Shown piece after piece: positions 63,154 through 64,000 of a stretch of 64,000 nucleotides of DNA (within the stretch, counting starts at the first letter, position 1; each line of letters begins with the position of its first letter). Made by a program: the position numbers and the translations under genes. Below the pieces are notes generated by a model that searched no databases, was not told where the DNA came from, and was given only the letters and a program-made list of their open reading frames with translations. The stretch is from Geodermatophilus amargosae (GTDB taxonomy: Bacteria; Actinomycetota; Actinomycetes; Mycobacteriales; Geodermatophilaceae), in assembly GCF_900116515.1 (NCBI RefSeq), contig NZ_FPBA01000012.1, positions 1 to 64,000 on the forward strand, read 5' to 3'.

Positions 63154-63440
63154 GGCGATCCCTCCTCCGCATCGACACCGATGGCGTCGCCCGGAGGGCC
63201 CTCTGCCAGGACACAGACCCACGCGCTCACGGCAGCAATCAAGGGCACCCGAGGACCCCGCGCCATACACCTCAGCGGGCTCGCTGGCACCACTGTGTTC
63301 CGACGTCGCCGGACGACAGGAGCATTCTCATCCGCACGGGCAGCGATCAAGATCGCAATGGGTTACACCTCATGCACTGCCGGCTCCGGCAGCCTCCAGG
63401 CACGGCACGGCCGGCGCCCCGGACGAGCAGGAGGCCGCCC
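63154..63440 (-). ncRNA. candidate bridge RNA region of the IS110 element
   Basis: The non-coding leader upstream of the transposase. IS110 bridge RNAs are transcribed from this side and carry two loops matching target and donor DNA. GCAGCAATCAAG (63231) and GCAGCGATCAAG (63341) recur 110 bases apart and could be paired elements. I did not fold the RNA; position is the main evidence. Confidence 0.35.
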
Positions 63441-63442
63441 GC

Positions 63443-63631
63443 CTATCGGGTCGGAGGGGTGGGCGCCTCGGCGCTGAGCCGGGCCGCGCCCACGCCGCGC
63501 CGGCGGACCCCGTGCCGGTCGAGGATCTTCCGCACCGCGGAGAACGACCGGTCGGTGAGCTCCGCCAACTCCCGCAAGGAGCGACCCGCGGCGTAATGCT
63601 CCACGACGAACCGCTCCACCTGCGCCTGCAC
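63443..63631 (-). CDS. small helix-turn-helix protein beside the relaxase
   Basis: A 62-residue protein that is almost entirely one HTH: RSLRELAELTDRSFSAVRKILDRHGVRRRG, followed by a Pro/Thr tail. Such proteins commonly lie next to MobF relaxase genes in actinomycete conjugative elements, where they presumably control transfer genes. The start is taken at 63631; a longer version is possible. Divergent from the relaxase. Confidence 0.7.
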   Translation of the reverse strand: MQAQVERFVVEHYAAGRSLRELAELTDRSFSAVRKILDRHGVRRRGVGAARLSAEAPTPPTR

Positions 63632-63846
63632 GCCCGGGTCCGGGCGAGAAGACGCCGTGCCCGCGAAGGCGGCCAGCGGCCGGAGCTCCGTGCGGGGCGG
63701 ATAGGTGAGGGCGTCGACCGGATGCCCGACCGGAACTCGACGCAGCTCACCACCCCAGCGATCGGGCGTTCGAGCACCGCCGCGGCGCGAGCAACTGGAG
63801 GACTCCGGGTCCGCGACTGGAGGTGCCGTTCCTACCGTCCGCGGCC
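63632..63846. promoter_or_regulatory. divergent promoter region of HTH and relaxase genes
   Basis: Contains two ACTGGAGG repeats (63792 and 63821) shortly before the relaxase start that could be binding sites or ribosome-binding mimics. An origin of transfer may lie here but no clear nic motif was recognised. Confidence 0.35.
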
Positions 63847-64000
63847 GTGATGTCCCTGCACAAGCTGACGGCGGGCGAGGGATACAGCTATCTCACGCGG
63901 CAGGTGGCGGCACTGGACGCCACCCAGCGGGGCCATGCCGGCCTGGGTGACTACTACGCCCAGCGCGGCGAGTCCCCCGGGACGTGGGCCGGCAGCGGCC
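63847..64000 (+). CDS. MobF-type conjugative relaxase (TrwC/TraA), start only
   Basis: The first 51 codons are visible before the window ends. MSLHKLTAGEGYSYLTRQVA, then LGDYYAQRGESPGTWAGSG, is the usual start of actinobacterial MobF relaxases, which nick the transfer origin and lead DNA transfer. GTG 63847 is directly followed by ATG 63850; either may be used. It shows that a conjugative element begins or continues to the right of the island. Confidence 0.85.
   Translation, partial: MMSLHKLTAGEGYSYLTRQVAALDATQRGHAGLGDYYAQRGESPGTWAGSG

Larger units (their letters stand above)
61860..63440 (-). mobile_element. IS110-family insertion element (borders approximate)
   Basis: One transposase gene flanked on its 5' side by about 290 non-coding bases, the layout of IS110 elements, which encode a DEDD recombinase and, from the non-coding end, a bridge RNA. 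Exact ends are not visible because the family leaves no long terminal repeats. Confidence 0.65.

Noticed and set aside
63083-63850. Plus-strand frame across the IS leader and HTH gene
   Set aside because: Low-complexity shadow; the opposite strand has the HTH and the region is the IS non-coding end.
1-64000. CRISPR arrays, tRNA or rRNA genes
   Set aside because: No regular repeat-spacer pattern and no cloverleaf or rRNA-like segment was noticed by eye.

Overview
The window is very GC-rich and uses GTG starts, ATGA/GTGA stop-start overlaps and short or absent leaders freely. Together with two mycofactocin-type short-chain dehydrogenases, a KorAB-type oxoacid:ferredoxin oxidoreductase and an actinobacterial MobF relaxase, this points to an actinomycete. 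Pseudonocardiaceae or a relative is my guess; I cannot place it more precisely. The right end carries an IS110-type element, a small HTH protein and the start of a conjugative relaxase, so the cluster probably sits on a plasmid or integrated conjugative element.

Layout: 0-1.1 kb, ribose-type ABC permease (cut by the left edge). 1.7-5 kb, SnoaL-like protein, a flavin reductase fused to an IclR-like domain, and GntR regulator copy 1. 5.5-11.3 kb, kinase-like phosphotransferase, decayed SDR, SRPBCC protein, amidohydrolase, 3-hydroxyacyl-CoA dehydrogenase and acyl-CoA dehydrogenase. 11.8-13.6 kb, second SnoaL-like protein and the ABC substrate-binding lipoprotein. 14.5-22.5 kb, mycofactocin-type SDR, DUF35 protein, thiolase, CoA-transferase, acyl-CoA ligase with a 102-residue partner, and a CocE-type hydrolase. 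23-31.4 kb, two luciferase-like flavin monooxygenases with flavin reductase and MerR regulator, aldehyde dehydrogenase, a crotonase resembling 6-oxocamphor hydrolase (plus a dead copy of it), and an epimerase-like protein. 31.5-39.5 kb, amidohydrolase, CoA-transferase, crotonase, VOC protein, SDR and MFS exporter. 39.7-45.7 kb, an operon with a class III-like polyester (PHA) synthase. 45.8-49.5 kb, F420/NADP-type reductase, second mycofactocin-type SDR and MFS exporter. 49.9-57.5 kb, KorAB, ferredoxin, a RibBA homologue, dodecin and a frameshifted MFS gene. 57.9-61.2 kb, GntR copy 2, glycerate kinase and ferredoxin reductase. 61.9-64 kb, IS110 element, HTH protein and relaxase.

Working model (inference): this is a catabolic island for an alicyclic, perhaps terpenoid, ketone or alcohol. 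Mycofactocin-dependent SDRs would oxidise an alcohol, luciferase-like monooxygenases and a C-C hydrolase-like crotonase would open a ring, and CoA ligases, CoA-transferases, dehydrogenases, crotonases and a thiolase would process the acyl chain. RibBA, dodecin and the flavin reductases would supply reduced flavin, KorAB-ferredoxin would handle electrons, and a PHA-synthase operon could store product. A palindrome with core TCCTCATGAGGA occurs about 13 times, nearly always just upstream of genes and often over the likely -10 box. It suggests one repressor, perhaps the duplicated GntR protein, controls the whole island.
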